Assembly: GCA_963855995.1 (NCBI GenBank)
Contig: OY979721.1
Coordinates: 4,154,001 to 4,218,000 of the forward strand
Origin: Muricea muricata
Lineage: Eukaryota; Cnidaria; Anthozoa; Malacalcyonacea; Plexauridae
Reading direction: 5' to 3'
DNA: 64,000 nucleotides
Of this stretch, positions 12,201-23,554 are shown one piece after another (position 1 is the stretch's first letter; every line of letters begins with the position of its first letter). The notes under the pieces were generated by a model that was given only the letters and a program-made list of their open reading frames with translations, did no database searches and was not told the DNA's origin. The translations under genes and the position numbers were made by a program.

Positions 12201-14468
12201 ACCTCATAGACGTTCCCCCGGAATCGGTCGTAGAATGAATGATGAATAGCACAATCCAACACACAGTGATTTACTGATTTTGTCAAACTTTATCAGCAAG
12301 TGGTAAAATCCCATGTTAAAGTTCAGCATTTTTGAGTTAAAATCGCTTTTTATATCTTGCGAGTTCAATATCCCTGGTGCGTTTTATACCTTTCTGTGGT
12401 AGTTGAAAGATCTTGAAAAATCACTATCGAGTGGACAGCGCTATCCACCATTCCTATAACCGACAGAGTATGTTACTAGATCATCTGGGTAGAATGTAGC
12501 AGAATTCTGGATTTTTTGCAGAAACAAATTGGTGAAGCTATGTCGGTAGTTTGGGATTTCTTCATGCCCTTGCTGTTTGCACTAATCGGTGCAGAAGTAA
12601 ATGTAGAATACATGGAGAGCAGACTCATTGGTAAGGTCCACTACTGGGCATTTTATTTTTCACTGCCTTAGTCTCCAAGTCTATATCCACATCGGGCAGC
12701 TAGGCTGAAAATATATGCTTGACCTTGGTGGCAACCGAACCTACGACCTTGTAAACCCAGAAACTTATGTCCAAGAACTCAGAGTAACACCACAAACATC
12801 ATTTTCACTTGAGTACACATAACACGACGATACATAAAATTATTATGTGACAGCTTACTCATAAGGTTTTTTTTTACTATTTTTAGGTCGTGGTATTGCA
12901 ATTTTAGTTGTGGGACTGATTCCTAGATTATTGATGGTGTATCTTGTTGTTTCTCGGAACAATTTCTCACGAAAAGAGAAAATATTTCTAATGCTCTCCT
13001 GGATTCCTAAAGCAACAGTTCAGGTAGGAGAATTAAATAGTTCAGTAACTTCTTACAGATCGCCCAGTAATGATTTGTTAAAAATTTAGACATTAATCAA
13101 ACTCGGATAGTAATCAAATGAGGCTTTGTAAAGAAGTTTAGTAACTTGCAAACAGTTTTGTCCTCTGACAGGATTCGATGTCTGCTTTACTCGCAAAAAT
13201 TGATCAGGTTGATGCAAAGTTGTTCACTGAACAACGCCAAACAATATTATTATCAAGGTTCAACAACGCTTGTTGAATTGACAATGTTGATGAGTATTGT
13301 TCGATCAATAGTTGTTCGATGTTGACAAAGAACAATTATAGTTGTTACAATGTTGTTGGAATAAGAGCCGACAATAGTTGACGAAACAAGTTTGTTAACA
13401 GGGTACAGAACAACACTGTAGCAAGTTGTTGAGAAGAACTGGCAAGTTGTTGATAACATTGACCATGTTGTTCATTCAGATAGGCAGAGCCCTCCCCCCC
13501 ACCCCTGCTTCGTTCGTTGCTACAGTTCTTGCTGCGATTCACTACGGGCTGTTTGCCATTGATTAGCTAGAAAACTTCATATTAATCAATATTTTAGGCT
13601 GCTATTGGCTCTATAACTCTTGACGCCGCTCGTGACAAGGGATTTGAAGGAGCATACCAAGAAAGGGTTGGAATTGAGGTAAATGATCAACTAAAGCATA
13701 GCCAATCTAAATTGATTTCCATTGGAATATTGGATACCTCCACTACCATTCTAAACACCACAGTCCATCGTCAGTGTTTTTAACTCCCTAGCAGTGAATT
13801 CTATATAATTATACTTGGAACGATAACTTGGCTGCCAGCTTTGAAGCCAAATTGAAGGTTCCCATTGGTAACCAGAAACCGTAGAAGGTACCCATTTTCA
13901 AATGCTGTCTTATGCCCTAAAATAGCGCCCTTTTAACCTTGTTTTAAGTGAAATATCTTCGAGGCTTAAAACAAAGTTAAAAGGACGCTATTTTAGAGTT
14001 GACAACAGCGTTTGAAAATAGATGACTTTTCTGGTTCCTTGTTATCAATGGTGGCCATCGGTTTGGCTTCAAAGACGGCGGCCAAGTTATCATTGCAGGT
14101 AGAGTTCTCTGCTCCCTACTCTACTTCAAAATTCAAAACAACTTCGATCCCAGGGCCCTGTGGTTAATTTGACCTCAAAACTCATTCACCAACACTGGTT
14201 GTATAGCTCAGTAATCGTATTAATGTAAAAGCCGCTGGTACACAACACTGGTGTTCACAACCATCTTCAAACTCAACTGTACGGCTTTTCTCTTCAGATA
14301 CTTACCCTGTCAGTTTTGTCCATTCTGATCACAGCGCCAATTGGAGCAATAGCGATGACAGTTAGCGGGCAGAAACTGCTGCAGAAATCCAAGAACGCCA
14401 CTACCGACCCAGATGAGGCTGGGGAAAATGAAAAAATAGAACTCAGTAACGATATAGGTTATGTATAA
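9250..14468 (+). CDS. SLC9B: SLC9B (NHA1/NHA2-type) sodium/proton antiporter
   Basis: CPA2-type cation/proton antiporter of plasma, lysosomal or mitochondrial membranes. Eight exons join in frame: 9250-9794, 10368-10543, 11071-11177, 12010-12165, 12522-12630, 12887-13023, 13598-13678 and 14298-14468, giving 493 residues (human SLC9B2 has 537). Multiple hydrophobic helices run throughout. Family landmarks are FLIAAVSPAVVVPSLLELQ in exon 2, PLLFALIGAEV in exon 5, GLIPRLLMVY then SWIPKATVQAAIG across exons 6-7, and LSILITAPIGAI in exon 8. The start at 9250 has A at -3 and G at +4; the in-frame ATG at 9154 has weak context. Oddity: where the family has an ion-binding Asp-Asp pair (SFDD in human), this protein reads A-S-L-E-N-V-F-A-I (about 10486-10512). 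The Arg and Lys in the later helices remain. Introns hold MITEs and a GTTGTT-rich tract. Confidence 0.93.
10009..10190. mobile_element. hAT-type MITE (182 bp) in SLC9B intron 1
   Basis: A near-perfect palindrome with ends GAGGGCCGTGGCTAGAGC and GCTCTAGCCACGGCCCTG, bounded by an exact 8-bp duplication CCTTTCAT (10001-10008 and 10191-10198). Each arm contains a run of 9-10 G or C and the block ATTCATATATTCGTGTTATG. The inner block recurs in the MITE at 27162 although the TIRs differ. Confidence 0.9.
12290..12480. repeat. Dispersed repeat with GTGGACAGCGCTATCCACC
   Basis: Two blocks in SLC9B intron 4 recur in the window: CATGTTAAAGTTCAGCATTT...TCTTGCGAGTTCAATATCC, and a short palindrome around GGACAGCGCTATCC. 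Related copies lie near 23930-24055, 25690-25770, 26385-26430 and 26935-27030. Probably fragments of one MITE family; ends were not defined. Confidence 0.6.
13205..13465. repeat. GTTGTT/AACAAC word-rich tract in SLC9B intron 6
   Basis: Dense irregular repetition of GTTGTTGA, AACAATGTTG, CAACAAC and AAGTTGTTGA on both strands with no fixed period. Smaller tracts of the same vocabulary occur at about 53565-53700 and 54060-54180. Confidence 0.6.
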
Positions 14469-14476
14469 ACACGGTT

Positions 14477-14482
14477 AATAAA
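14477..14482 (+). terminator. Poly(A) signal of SLC9B
   Basis: AATAAA nine bases after the SLC9B stop codon. Very close, so the 3' UTR would be short if this site is used. Confidence 0.5.
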
Positions 14483-14504
14483 ATGCATGAGGCGAAAACA
14501 CAAT

Positions 14505-15290
14505 AGGGGCATTAGCGATGGCCACGTGCACACGGTGTCGTTTCCGAGCGTTTTCATTCCGAATTATTTTAAAAGGCTCCCGACTTGTTGACAAAATTTA
14601 ATGGAAACCATTGAACTGTAAGTAAACTGGAACGGTAAGTCGGGGGGGGGGGGAATTGAAGCCAATTTGATTCAGTTTTTTTGAGTTTTGAGTTGAAATA
14701 CTAAACGTGACAAAATGGGCGGTATATCAAATTAAAGCTATTAGAAAGTTGTATTTAGTGTAAAAATTTTGAGGCTTTAGGTGAAAAACAAACACCTTAT
14801 AAACTTCGAAGGGAAATTTGCCGTATTTTTCAAAATTGCAGTTGTTTTCGTATTTTTTAGGCATTTCTTTTTTGTCCAAAGTTTTGAATTTTTTATATTA
14901 AATGTAACTTTTTTATAGCTTCAGTTTGATATACGGTACGATCTTTGGCGTTAAGTATTTCGTCTCAAAACTCAGAAAACTAACTTGGCTTCAGCTATTA
15001 ACTGCACTTTTGTATTGAGTTAGCGTTCCAGTTGTATTACAGTTCACTGATGAAAACCAGCATGAACCTTGTCTCTGCACAACAACTAAAAACTTCATGC
15101 GATGAGCATTTTCATAGCATTCTCGTCCCCAGAGCCATTTTTCTTACTCGGTACTCGTGGAAAATACTCGCGTGCGACGCAAGGCCCTGGGGACGAGGAT
15201 GATTTTCATAGTTGATATTATTTTGACTTTGCCTGGTGTGAAAACGCTCGGAAACGACCTCGTGTTCACATAGTCTATGTTAAGCTTGCT
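14505..15290. mobile_element. Outer MITE pair interrupted by a younger MITE
   Basis: GTGTCGTTTCCGAGCGTTTTCA near 14535 faces TGAAAACGCTCGGAAACGAC near 15240 as inverted copies, forming the arms of a foldback element. The element at 14609-15049 sits between them, and a smaller inverted pair CTCGTCCCCAG / CTGGGGACGAG lies at about 15122-15199. The outer ends are not precisely defined. Confidence 0.65.
14609..15049. mobile_element. hAT-type MITE (441 bp), CATTGAACTG family
   Basis: Ends CATTGAACTGTAAG and the inverted CTGTAATAC...CAGTGAACTG type sequence, with flanks ATGGAAAC (14601-14608) and ATGAAAAC (15050-15057), an 8-bp duplication with one mismatch. The arms align over about 150 bp including CTGGAACG, GAATTGAAGCCAA and GTATATCAAA blocks. 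A 12-13 G run lies near the left end. It belongs to the same family as 28581-29502. Confidence 0.85.
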
Positions 15291-16568
15291 TCTCACTAGC
15301 GACATGAGCATTAGCAACATGGCAAAGGATAACCTTTCTTTAGAGATTTACGAAGGCAAAGGAGAAAGAATTTTGTTTTGAATTTGCTTTTGTTTTATAG
15401 AAGATTTTAGCTAGCTTTCGCTTGTAGTCTTAACACAGTATCCCGGCGCACGTTACGTCATATAAATATCCTAAGGCTGGCAACTCTTTCACCAACTGAC
15501 ACACTCGCTTCAAAAAAATAACACAATTTACTGCCAAAAAACTAGATACAAATGACCTTGAGCATCTCTTCTACATTTCTAGATATGGTTTTTAGACAAA
15601 AACAAGATTCGGAAATACTTAAATTTGTTCAATAAAAAGTGTTTTTTGATCGAAATTTTCCGTGTAGTTAGCTAGGCGGGATGCAAATTGCCTTACAAAC
15701 GTCACTATAGGAAACAACTTCGGCTAAGCAAGGCTACGTTCCTATTGGCTGCTATTGAATTCGTCTTTTCTTCGACGTCTCCGAGTTCTCACTAGCCAAT
15801 AGCAGCTTGTGGCGCGTACAAAGTGTCTTCGTGCGCGGGCAACATCTGCGGCACTTTCATCGAAATGTTACGTTCATCGATATTTTCAAACACGCATGCA
15901 GTGTGTGTCGGCGCCCATTGGGTAGGCTCAGACCTATTAAATAAATTTCATTTTGACTTTACACTTGAATATAGAAGCTGATGGCACTGTTCTACGCAGC
16001 TATTTAGGTTCGCTAATGGGGGCCTACTTTAACGCTCAGATATAAGGTTTTCCACCTATTGGCTGTTAATCGTCTGTTCACAACAGGCGATTGAGAAAGC
16101 TCGAGAAAAACTTTTTTCGATTCGGTTTGTATTTTGTGTTTTCCATACTGAATAAAGTTGGGTATGTTTGATATATTGAGTATTTGTTCGCAAAAATGCA
16201 ATGCGTGCATTTGAAAAAAATCAGATGAACACACTTGGCAAGTCTTTAATGTTTAAATACATCGCAGTGTGTGACATGCAGTGCCTGAAGCCAGAGTTGT
16301 ATATCGGTGTTCGCCATTCAATAATGCAAAACTACAAACATAAAACCGTACAACATGTCGTGAAAATAAATATTTTACCTGGAGTGACTTGATGTGAAAA
16401 ACTTGCGTTTCATCTCATTGCCTATGAAATAATAGTTTCACAGTAGACACTTTACAATTTACCATAACGGAAAAGTACATGAAAATGTACATTTTTACTG
16501 CCAGAATGCATTGCGGTCGGAAATCGTTTCAAAAAGCAAATTGGTAAGCAAAAGGAGGAGGTTATTTC
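15291..16568. other. Intergenic, no gene recognised
   Basis: Mixed unique sequence. Around 15740-15800 an inverted pair CTATTGGCTGCTATTG / TAGCCAATAGCAGC is seen (CCAAT-like words), but no downstream gene was found. A 73-codon minus-strand frame at 16013-16234 and others lack recognisable features. Confidence 0.4.
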
Positions 16569-16771
16569 CAGTGGCGGATCCAGGGTAAGTCAAAATAAAT
16601 TATAGCAGCTCAATTTTAAATTCAAAATAATTATATAACTATGTCATAGGTTATGAATTTCAAAAGAATAAAATCTAACCAATGAAGTTGCTTTGAAGGT
16701 ATTTTAAAATGTAAATATATCCTAGAATGAGCTGTGGTAATTTATTTTGACTTACGCTAGATCCGCCACTG
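16569..16771. mobile_element. hAT-type MITE (203 bp), CAGTGGCGGATC family
   Basis: TIRs CAGTGGCGGATCCAGGGTAA and TTACGCTAGATCCGCCACTG extend inward through AAGTCAAAATAAATTA. Flanks are an exact 8-bp duplication GTTATTTC (16561-16568 and 16772-16779). Confidence 0.93.
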
Positions 16772-17342
16772 GTTATTTCCTTTGTGTTTTTAAGGTTTTA
16801 TGTTCTTGGGTGTATTTTTTGGCATCTTTTTTCAATCGTTTTTGCTTGATGCCCGCGATACATTCTGGCAAAATGTAGATGCTGGGCCGCAACTAGAATT
16901 TAATATCTACCGAGTCAAGCACCGAGATAATGCAGCGATAAAAAATATACTTGCAGTTTCTCCCAGCTACTGTTCACATAACATCGGCCAATGCCAGAAT
17001 TGCATTGCAAGTTGCAAGAACAGTTGCAGCGTATAACAGCGCCTCAAGTTTTCTACGAAATTCCTGCTGGATCCATTGGCTTGGTTGTCTCTCAGGTTAT
17101 TACTAACCTGATTCTATTAGCTTGTAAAGGCCGACTTACATGATAGGCCTTGATACAAACTGTATTTGCAACTTCACTTGCAACATTTTATGCACTATTT
17201 CGAAACCTCCTTAAATTCATGAGCAAAATTCAAAAGAAATGCATTGTTTTATCGGTATCTTTACATAATGAAACAGAATCGTTGTGATTATCATGAACTT
17301 TAATCGCAATATCCCAAGTTTCTTACAATTAGTTTTTAAATA

Positions 17343-17730
17343 AACACCGCACAAAAAGAAAGTTCCCCCTAAATACATCAGAATAAATTCTAAACAAATG
17401 AATCGCTGTTAATCAAACCTAGAACTACTTGGACCTATGGTAGGTTGCTTAATGGTGTATGAAGAATTGAGTCACACATGCGTGCAATAATGAGTTAAAC
17501 CCCATTGAATACAAAAATACCCGATTTCAAAATTAACATGCTGAATATGCTAGTGTGATCCGTCTCATTCACCATTCATTGGTAAACACAAAATCGTAGT
17601 GCAATCGTGTGAAGCCGTTTAAATCATGCCCAGAATAGGTCCAATTAGTTCTAGGTTTGATTAACAGCGATTTATTTGTTTAGAATGTATTCTGATGTAT
17701 GTAAGGGGAACTTTCTTTTTGTGCGGTGTT
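17343..17730. mobile_element. TA-flanked palindromic MITE (388 bp)
   Basis: TIR AACACCGCACAAAAAGAAAG and its complement are bounded by TA on each side (17341-17342 and 17731-17732). The arms match further in through AACCTAGAACTA and ACAGCGATT blocks. The TA target suggests Tc1/mariner-type mobilisation. Confidence 0.85.
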
Positions 17731-17734
17731 TATA

Positions 17735-18480
17735 ATTTTATTCAACGACTATACGAGTGCGTTTTTGTTTGTTCTTAAAAAACTTGTTTCCGTTCCTCAT
17801 CATTGTACCTATACTTCTAACCAGCTTTGTGAGTGGTTGGTTAGAACAATAACAGACAATGAACTATAGAAATTGGTTAAGAACAAATCACAAACAAATA
17901 ATGGCTATTGTTTTAAAAGCCCAACCACAAGCCCGATTATTTCAGGTTGGTATTTAGTAATTTACCCTCATTTTGCAAACATTACAGTAAAATTTGTGCC
18001 CAAAAGTGCAAACGTTATCACAAATTTCTAATCATACTGTTTAACACCAGCTATAATTCTAATGCAGTTCCTATAACCGTAGTTGCAGTAATTGAAAAGA
18101 TGGTTTGGAATCTCATTAAAATAACAATATGTTGGTCAAACTTTATGCAAAATATAGTCCTCCATCGTCACGTGTGCATTGCGTTTTTGCTAAATCCATC
18201 ACTAGCAATTCTTCAATTGCCTAATTGTCCATGTCGCAGATAGCTAACTTTCCTAAAAAGTTGGTATATACGAAGAACCTTATTTCTACATAAACCAGAA
18301 GAGCAGCTAATTCCAACAAGTTTCCAAACTAACTCTCCATTACCTATCTTACAACTGATATATAAATGTAGATATCCAGCCAGCACTGAGTAAGTTGATA
18401 TATTCCTAAATCAAATGCTAAATTTCTAGCAATTACTTGCCATACTTGTACAGTATATCTACAGTTCATTAATTCCACAT
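17735..18480. other. Intergenic region between MITE and the CYYR1-like gene
   Basis: AT-rich. A 98-codon plus-strand frame at 17947-18243 has no recognisable domain and no family match. It is probably 3' flank of the minus-strand gene ending at 18511. Confidence 0.35.
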
Positions 18481-18510
18481 TAATTGAAGTTCACCAACTG
18501 AGTCATTGGT

Positions 18511-21500
18511 TTATTTTTCGTGTATTGGGGGAGGTGGGGCATTAGGTGGGGCATAGGGTGGGGGAACGCCATATGAACTTTGACCGCCAGGATTCTGGTA
18601 TCCCTGGTAGGGTGGAGCGGCACCATAATATGGAGCGTAAACTGTGCCAGCAGGTGTAACCTGTGGGACAAGAGCAGGACTTGTAGTCAGTAACAAACTA
18701 CATCCTTAGACAAATAGTATTATTATATACTGAGTGTCAAAGTTCATTTATTCCTGTTTCTTATTGGTTAAGAACGTATCACGTGATAGTGGAGAAATTC
18801 TACTGTCTCCCTGGCAACATAGCTAAGTGGTGGACATTACTTTTATTCACCAGTAAACAACAAATCCACAGAGCCTCACGGAGCCATGTCAGGTAAAAGG
18901 TAATCCTTTTTATACATGTTTGATTGATTTGTGGTACTTTTCTTCTCTTTTGACACTCAGTATATAATAAAGTACTTATGGACTGAGACCTCGGGAAAGC
19001 AGTATGTTTTGTGAACCCTCGACTGTCCTGACCTGAGACTGCATCGACAGTCTCTGGTCCACAAAACATACTGTTTCCCTCGGTCTCAGTCAATAAGTGT
19101 TAAATGCTGCAATATCTCAGGTTTTGGTAGAACTCTGGAGAATTCTTATTGACCTGACAAAGGCCAAATATAGTTCAAGAGAATACATCATATCTCTCAC
19201 TACCCTGGGGTTTTGGACTATATTACAGCAAAAATCCTTGCATTAGTCCCACTCTGTGTTCAGATCATTACCTAACATTAAAAACATTTTCCCCTTTGAT
19301 ATACAGTTATATCAACATGAGTGGAAACTGTAAAGACAGCAAGTTGTTTTAACAAAATTGCGAGTTTTCCCAATTTCCATGAGTGTTGAAATAACTGTTT
19401 AGTATAAATTTTCAGGTGACTATTAATTTCCCTGCATTCTGGTTGGTCAAGATTCACTGTTTCTGAAGTGATAGTCACTGACCAGTGACAATAGCTTTTT
19501 GCTTTTGGGGTTTTTTTATACAGTAATAAATTATTAAATTTGAAGTGAATTGTCATAAGGTTACTTGATTATTATTTGTGAACACCTGAAATTTTATACC
19601 AAAACAATTAATCGCCTCAGGCTCCGTGATTACAAGCCTATATTCACTTTGCCTTTAGCTCAATGAATATATACTTGTAATCTCCTCGACTTCAAGAATA
19701 ATTATTAAATACCAATACGTTAAATATACAGGTAGCACGAACAATAACTTCATGAAAATTACTAAAGATAGTTGTAATTTGCTACAACTGTATGCAATGA
19801 CCCTTATCGCATACAGTCAGCTTTGAATATAGGTTGGTGATGCTTTTGGTCGAGTCTGGCCTTGATGTAACTGTATGTCGAAACGAAAAAATTCCTGTTG
19901 CTCTTCGGTTAAATTAACTGGCCTTGTTAAATTATCATTTTCAAATACCTGTGCAATTTGTGCGTTGTTTGTTGTGATGACTGATCCAGGTGTGACACTT
20001 TGACCTCTAATAACAACATAACCAGTTCTCCTTACATGCTGTAGTCGTCGACGGCGACACGCCCAAGCAATCATGACCGAAAAGAATAGGATCATTAACA
20101 CCATCAGAAGCCAGAACCCTAAACCAAATTCAATAATCTATTAACAAAGATTATCTCTTATTGATCCAGTTTGACCATTTGAGGAAATCTAAACTCACTA
20201 CTGAACTAACTTTATTTACGCTGGATAGTTCCATCAGTTCTGAAGTCTGAACTGTTCTTCCTGGATGTCCAGTAAGGATCATCTCTTATTGATCCAGTGA
20301 TATTACAGGAGGAAACCTAATCTAAACTAGCTTTATTTATACTGGATAGTTCTATCAGTTCTAAACTGTTTTTCCTAGATGTCCAGTAAGAATCATCTCT
20401 TATTGATCCTGTGTTACTACAGGAGGAAACCTAAACTAAACTAACTTCATTAATATTTTATACTGGATAGCTCCATCAGTTACAAACTGTTCTTCCTAGA
20501 GGTCCAGTGAGGGTCATCACTTATTGATCCAGTGTTACTACAGGAAGAAACCTAAACTATAAAACTAACTTTCTTTATACTGCATAGCTCTATCAATTCT
20601 AAACTGTTACTACTAGAGGTCCAGTAAGGATCATCTTTTATTGATCCAGTGTCACTAAAGGAGAAAACCTAAACTAAACTAATTTCATTTATATTTTATA
20701 CTGGATAGCTCCATCAGTTATAAACTGTTCTTTCTAGAGGTCCAGTAAGGGTCAGCACTTATTGATTCGGTGTTACTACAGGAAGAAACCTAAACTAAAC
20801 TAACTTTATTTATACTGGATAGCTCTATCAATTCTAAACTGTTACTCCTAGAGGTCCAGTAAGGATCATCTCTTATTGATCCATTGTTACTAAAGGAAGA
20901 AACTTCAATTTACTTTAAATGTTTTTGGTAGTCCAAACACAAGGCCACTACAATAAGCTATAATGGCGCTCATATGAAACCCATGATTTCCTGATTGGAA
21001 ACATAAACTATGTTAATTACAGCTTTTTATGATAAAACTTCTAATATTGTAAACCACTTCAAACTTACACCAAACAGCAGCAACATTTGTGTAATAACAA
21101 CAGGAGGCATCATTATAACCACAGCAATATGATTCTTGATAACTATCTGTGACACAATACTCTCCATTATTGGGGTCATTTATGTCATCACAATAAAGAT
21201 CAGCTTTCTACAATACAAAATTACAGACCATGTAATGTCCATTCCACATATATTTTTTGCTCATAACAAATTAAACAAGTGCCAAGACCTGGCCATCATG
21301 ATTTTAATTGAATTAAAATAAAGTTGGGTGGTATACCCATAGAGATTATAAATATGGGTATACCAGTATTCTTAGTTATTCATGGTATTTAGTTGATACC
21401 GGTATGGCGGTATTGGTTTAGACGCTAAACTGGTATGCCATGATTGGCGGTACACTGTAATTTCACACACACTGCTGTGTGGGTGCTTACCCCCAACCCT

Positions 21501-23554
21501 GAACTTTAATAAATTTCAACTATTTACAAAATGTGTGACCATCACTATCCACCAGCCCAATGTCCGTGATCCAAATTCAGCTCCTTCTTGTAACATGCAA
21601 CCTTCCTTACATAATACTTCCTAACGGTCCAGGGTGAGTGGGGAGATTTTAGGTCAGGAAAGTGTGGCAAAACAAAAAACTGACTTCCCCCTTGGATCTT
21701 AGATCCAGTTCCACGAAAAACATTTTCTGCGCCCTTTGTGCCTCAGCCGGCAGAAAATAACACATATACCACATATGTGTGTGCGAAACACTGCAAAGAT
21801 TAGATTTACAGTTTGGAACATTGTTAATTAGTAATTAGCCAAAATTTGGTAGCCAACTGATTCAAACCGTTTTAGTGCAGTCTTTTAACTGTTGTAAACA
21901 ACTCCAAATATGGGAGCTAAGTAGATTGATTTTGCCATAAACTATGATTCGTGCTACGTTACGGCTGAAGCTAGTAATAGCAGTGACAAAACCAAAAGGA
22001 ACAAAGCCTTGGCCATTTATTACAAATCATGCCAAAGGTATGTATTTACATACATATCCAGCTACACAAAAATTGAGGCAAATTACAGAGAATATTCTAA
22101 AACACAGTGCAAGGTCAGGCAAATCTTATCCAGTAGCCTGATGGTTCATAGCTGTTGGAAATGTTACTGCCTGTATCTTGGTTTCCCATAATTTGGATAA
22201 GCAAAAAAGTATATTTAACTACTGCAGCAGCACAGCTCATTATGGGAACTGCTATCGTCAAAATGGATAATATGTGTGTCTCATACATTTTCTTGGTTAG
22301 GATGGTGGGGAAGGGGGGGGGGGGTATTTTCTTAAAAAATCTTGATGGTATACCAGTATACCTCGATATTTTAATAATACCCTGACCAGTATTGAAATTT
22401 CAATTCCGCTCAACTCTTAATTTAAAAGGAAGCTTTTTATCTATTAGAGATGGTTCAGATTTGGCTACCAATACCTCTACCCGCTACCTTAATTTACCTT
22501 TCAGCCAATCAGATGTGTCAGATGTATCAAATTAACCAATAAATTGTTTAAAAATGGGAAAAGATTGCTGGTAGTGGTAGAGAAAGTCAAATCTGAACCT
22601 CTATTGTTTTTGCCAATTCAATAAAGAGCTTAACGAAGCGACATTTTTGTCAACACAGACGGCAGCCGGAAGTAACATGAAAGTTGACTGACTGCCATTG
22701 TTGACTTCAAACTAGAACGGCTGACGCCATCATTCGCCATCTATAACGACCATTGACATATATACATCTGGACTGCCAGCTAGGCTTTGAAAAGCGTTAT
22801 CAAAGATGCCCGAAATATGAGAGTGTTTGCTCATGAAGTTGACTGCTGACCAGTATTTTTGTATTATTTAAGAGCCAGCGATGTTCAGTCACTCTCATAT
22901 TCGTCATTTTTCGTCAGTATTCGTCAGCCTTCGTGATTTCAACTGATGACGCAAAATCCAAGTGAAAATATTGCGAGCAGGCAGTCCAGATGTATTTATG
23001 TCACTGATAACGACGCAACTTACTTCCAGCTGCCGTCCGTGTTCCTGGGTGGAAAGTTTGTCAGTTGTGCCAGAGATCTCTGGCGTGGCATACAGTCAAT
23101 GTAATATATTTTAGTAGAGGAGAATCATAATCTCTGGCGCAGGAAAAGCAAACTTTCGACTATGGTCCGTGTTGACAAAAACGTCGCTTGCTTAAGCTCT
23201 CTAATTAAAATCCTAATGGCCAGTCGACATTTGTTTTTGCTATAAAGAGAAGAAAACATACAGAGGAGAAACTTTCCATGGTCTATACGGTTAAGAGACA
23301 CAGAATGAATAAGACACACAAAAATATTAAGTGAGGGTAGGTGGTTTTACAAGAAAAAAGTTAATAAAATAGTATTTTAAAATGATACTTTAAAATTGCA
23401 ACATGTCACAAAATTTCGACAATGTTTCAACGTTTTCAACGAATCTTCACGAAAAATGACAATGCAGTTGTTTCAAAAGAACACTTACCGTCAAGGAGAG
23501 ACATGCCAAAAAGCCCAACGTACCCAAAAACGCCGAAAACATCGTTAAAGTCAT
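18511..23554 (-). CDS. Cys-rich single-pass membrane protein with PPxY tail (CYYR1/Shisa/VOPP1-like), two possible C-termini
   Basis: Small type I membrane proteins of this class have a signal peptide, a Cys-rich ectodomain, one helix and a Pro/Tyr tail that binds WW-domain ubiquitin ligases. Exon 1, 23554-23489, encodes a hydrophobic leader (FSAFLGTLGFLACLSL). Exon 2, 21207-21069, encodes the ectodomain with YCCGYNDASCCYY, very like CYYR1. Exon 3 from 20118 encodes WFWLLMVLMILFFSVMIAW then CRRRR. From exon 3 two readings are in phase. A donor CAT|GTAAGG at 20036/20035 can join exon 4 at 18660-18511, whose tail has APPYQGYQNPG and VPPPYAPP, giving 145 residues. Reading through exon 3 stops at 19817, giving 168 residues. 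The PPxY form matches the family better. The upstream in-frame ATGs at 23647 and 23542 are alternative starts. AATAAA overlaps the distal stop. Confidence 0.75.
18717..18970. mobile_element. Foldback MITE, TATTATATACTGAGTGTCAAAG family
   Basis: ATTATATACTGAGTGTCAAAG near 18720 faces its complement CTTTTGACACTCAGTATATAAT near 18950-18968. It lies in the last intron of the CYYR1-like gene. The target duplication is not clear. Confidence 0.7.
18971..19100. repeat. 126-bp inverted repeat next to the previous MITE
   Basis: ACTTATGGACTGAGACCTCGG faces CGGTCTCAGTCAATAAGT. The arms include CAGTATGTTTTGTG / CACAAAACATACTG and an inner CGACTGT / ACAGTC pair. It directly abuts the MITE ending at 18970, so the two may be parts of one nested element. 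Confidence 0.7.
20153..20907. repeat. Minisatellite, about 7 units of 114-128 bp
   Basis: Units begin TCTCTTATTGATCCAGTGTTACTACAGGA and include TACTGGATAGCTCCATCAGTT and TCCTAGAGGTCCAGTAAGG blocks. Unit starts are near 20153, 20281, 20397, 20517, 20635, 20755 and 20871; the last is partial. The array lies in the intron between exons 3 and 2 of the minus-strand CYYR1-like gene. A single related unit is in ADK (1521-1622). Confidence 0.9.
21237..21322. repeat. Dispersed repeat containing TTTTAATTGAATTAAA
   Basis: The segment with TTTTTTGCTCA, AACAAGTG, CCAAGACCTGGCC and TTTTAATTGAATTAAA resembles parts of 59770-59950. It is probably an end of an MITE family. Confidence 0.5.
22622..23206. mobile_element. 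Long-TIR foldback element (~585 bp) in intron 1 of the CYYR1-like gene
   Basis: AGAGCTTAACGAAGCGACATTTTTG faces CAAAAACGTCGCTTGCTTAAGCTCT, and the match continues inward through GACGGCAGCCGGAAGTAA / TTACTTCCAGCTGCCGTCC. No clear target duplication was found. There is no coding sequence. Confidence 0.75.

Noticed and set aside
15121..15200. Inverted pair CTCGTCCCCAG / CTGGGGACGAG as a separate MITE
   Set aside because: The arms are only ~13 bp and no target duplication is visible; mentioned within the outer element instead.
17947..18243. 98-codon plus-strand frame
   Set aside because: No domain, no splice context and AT-driven composition; likely chance.
21325..22395. Possible element bounded by GGTATACC / GGTATACCAG words
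   Set aside because: The words recur at both ends but no consistent inverted repeat or target duplication could be aligned by eye.
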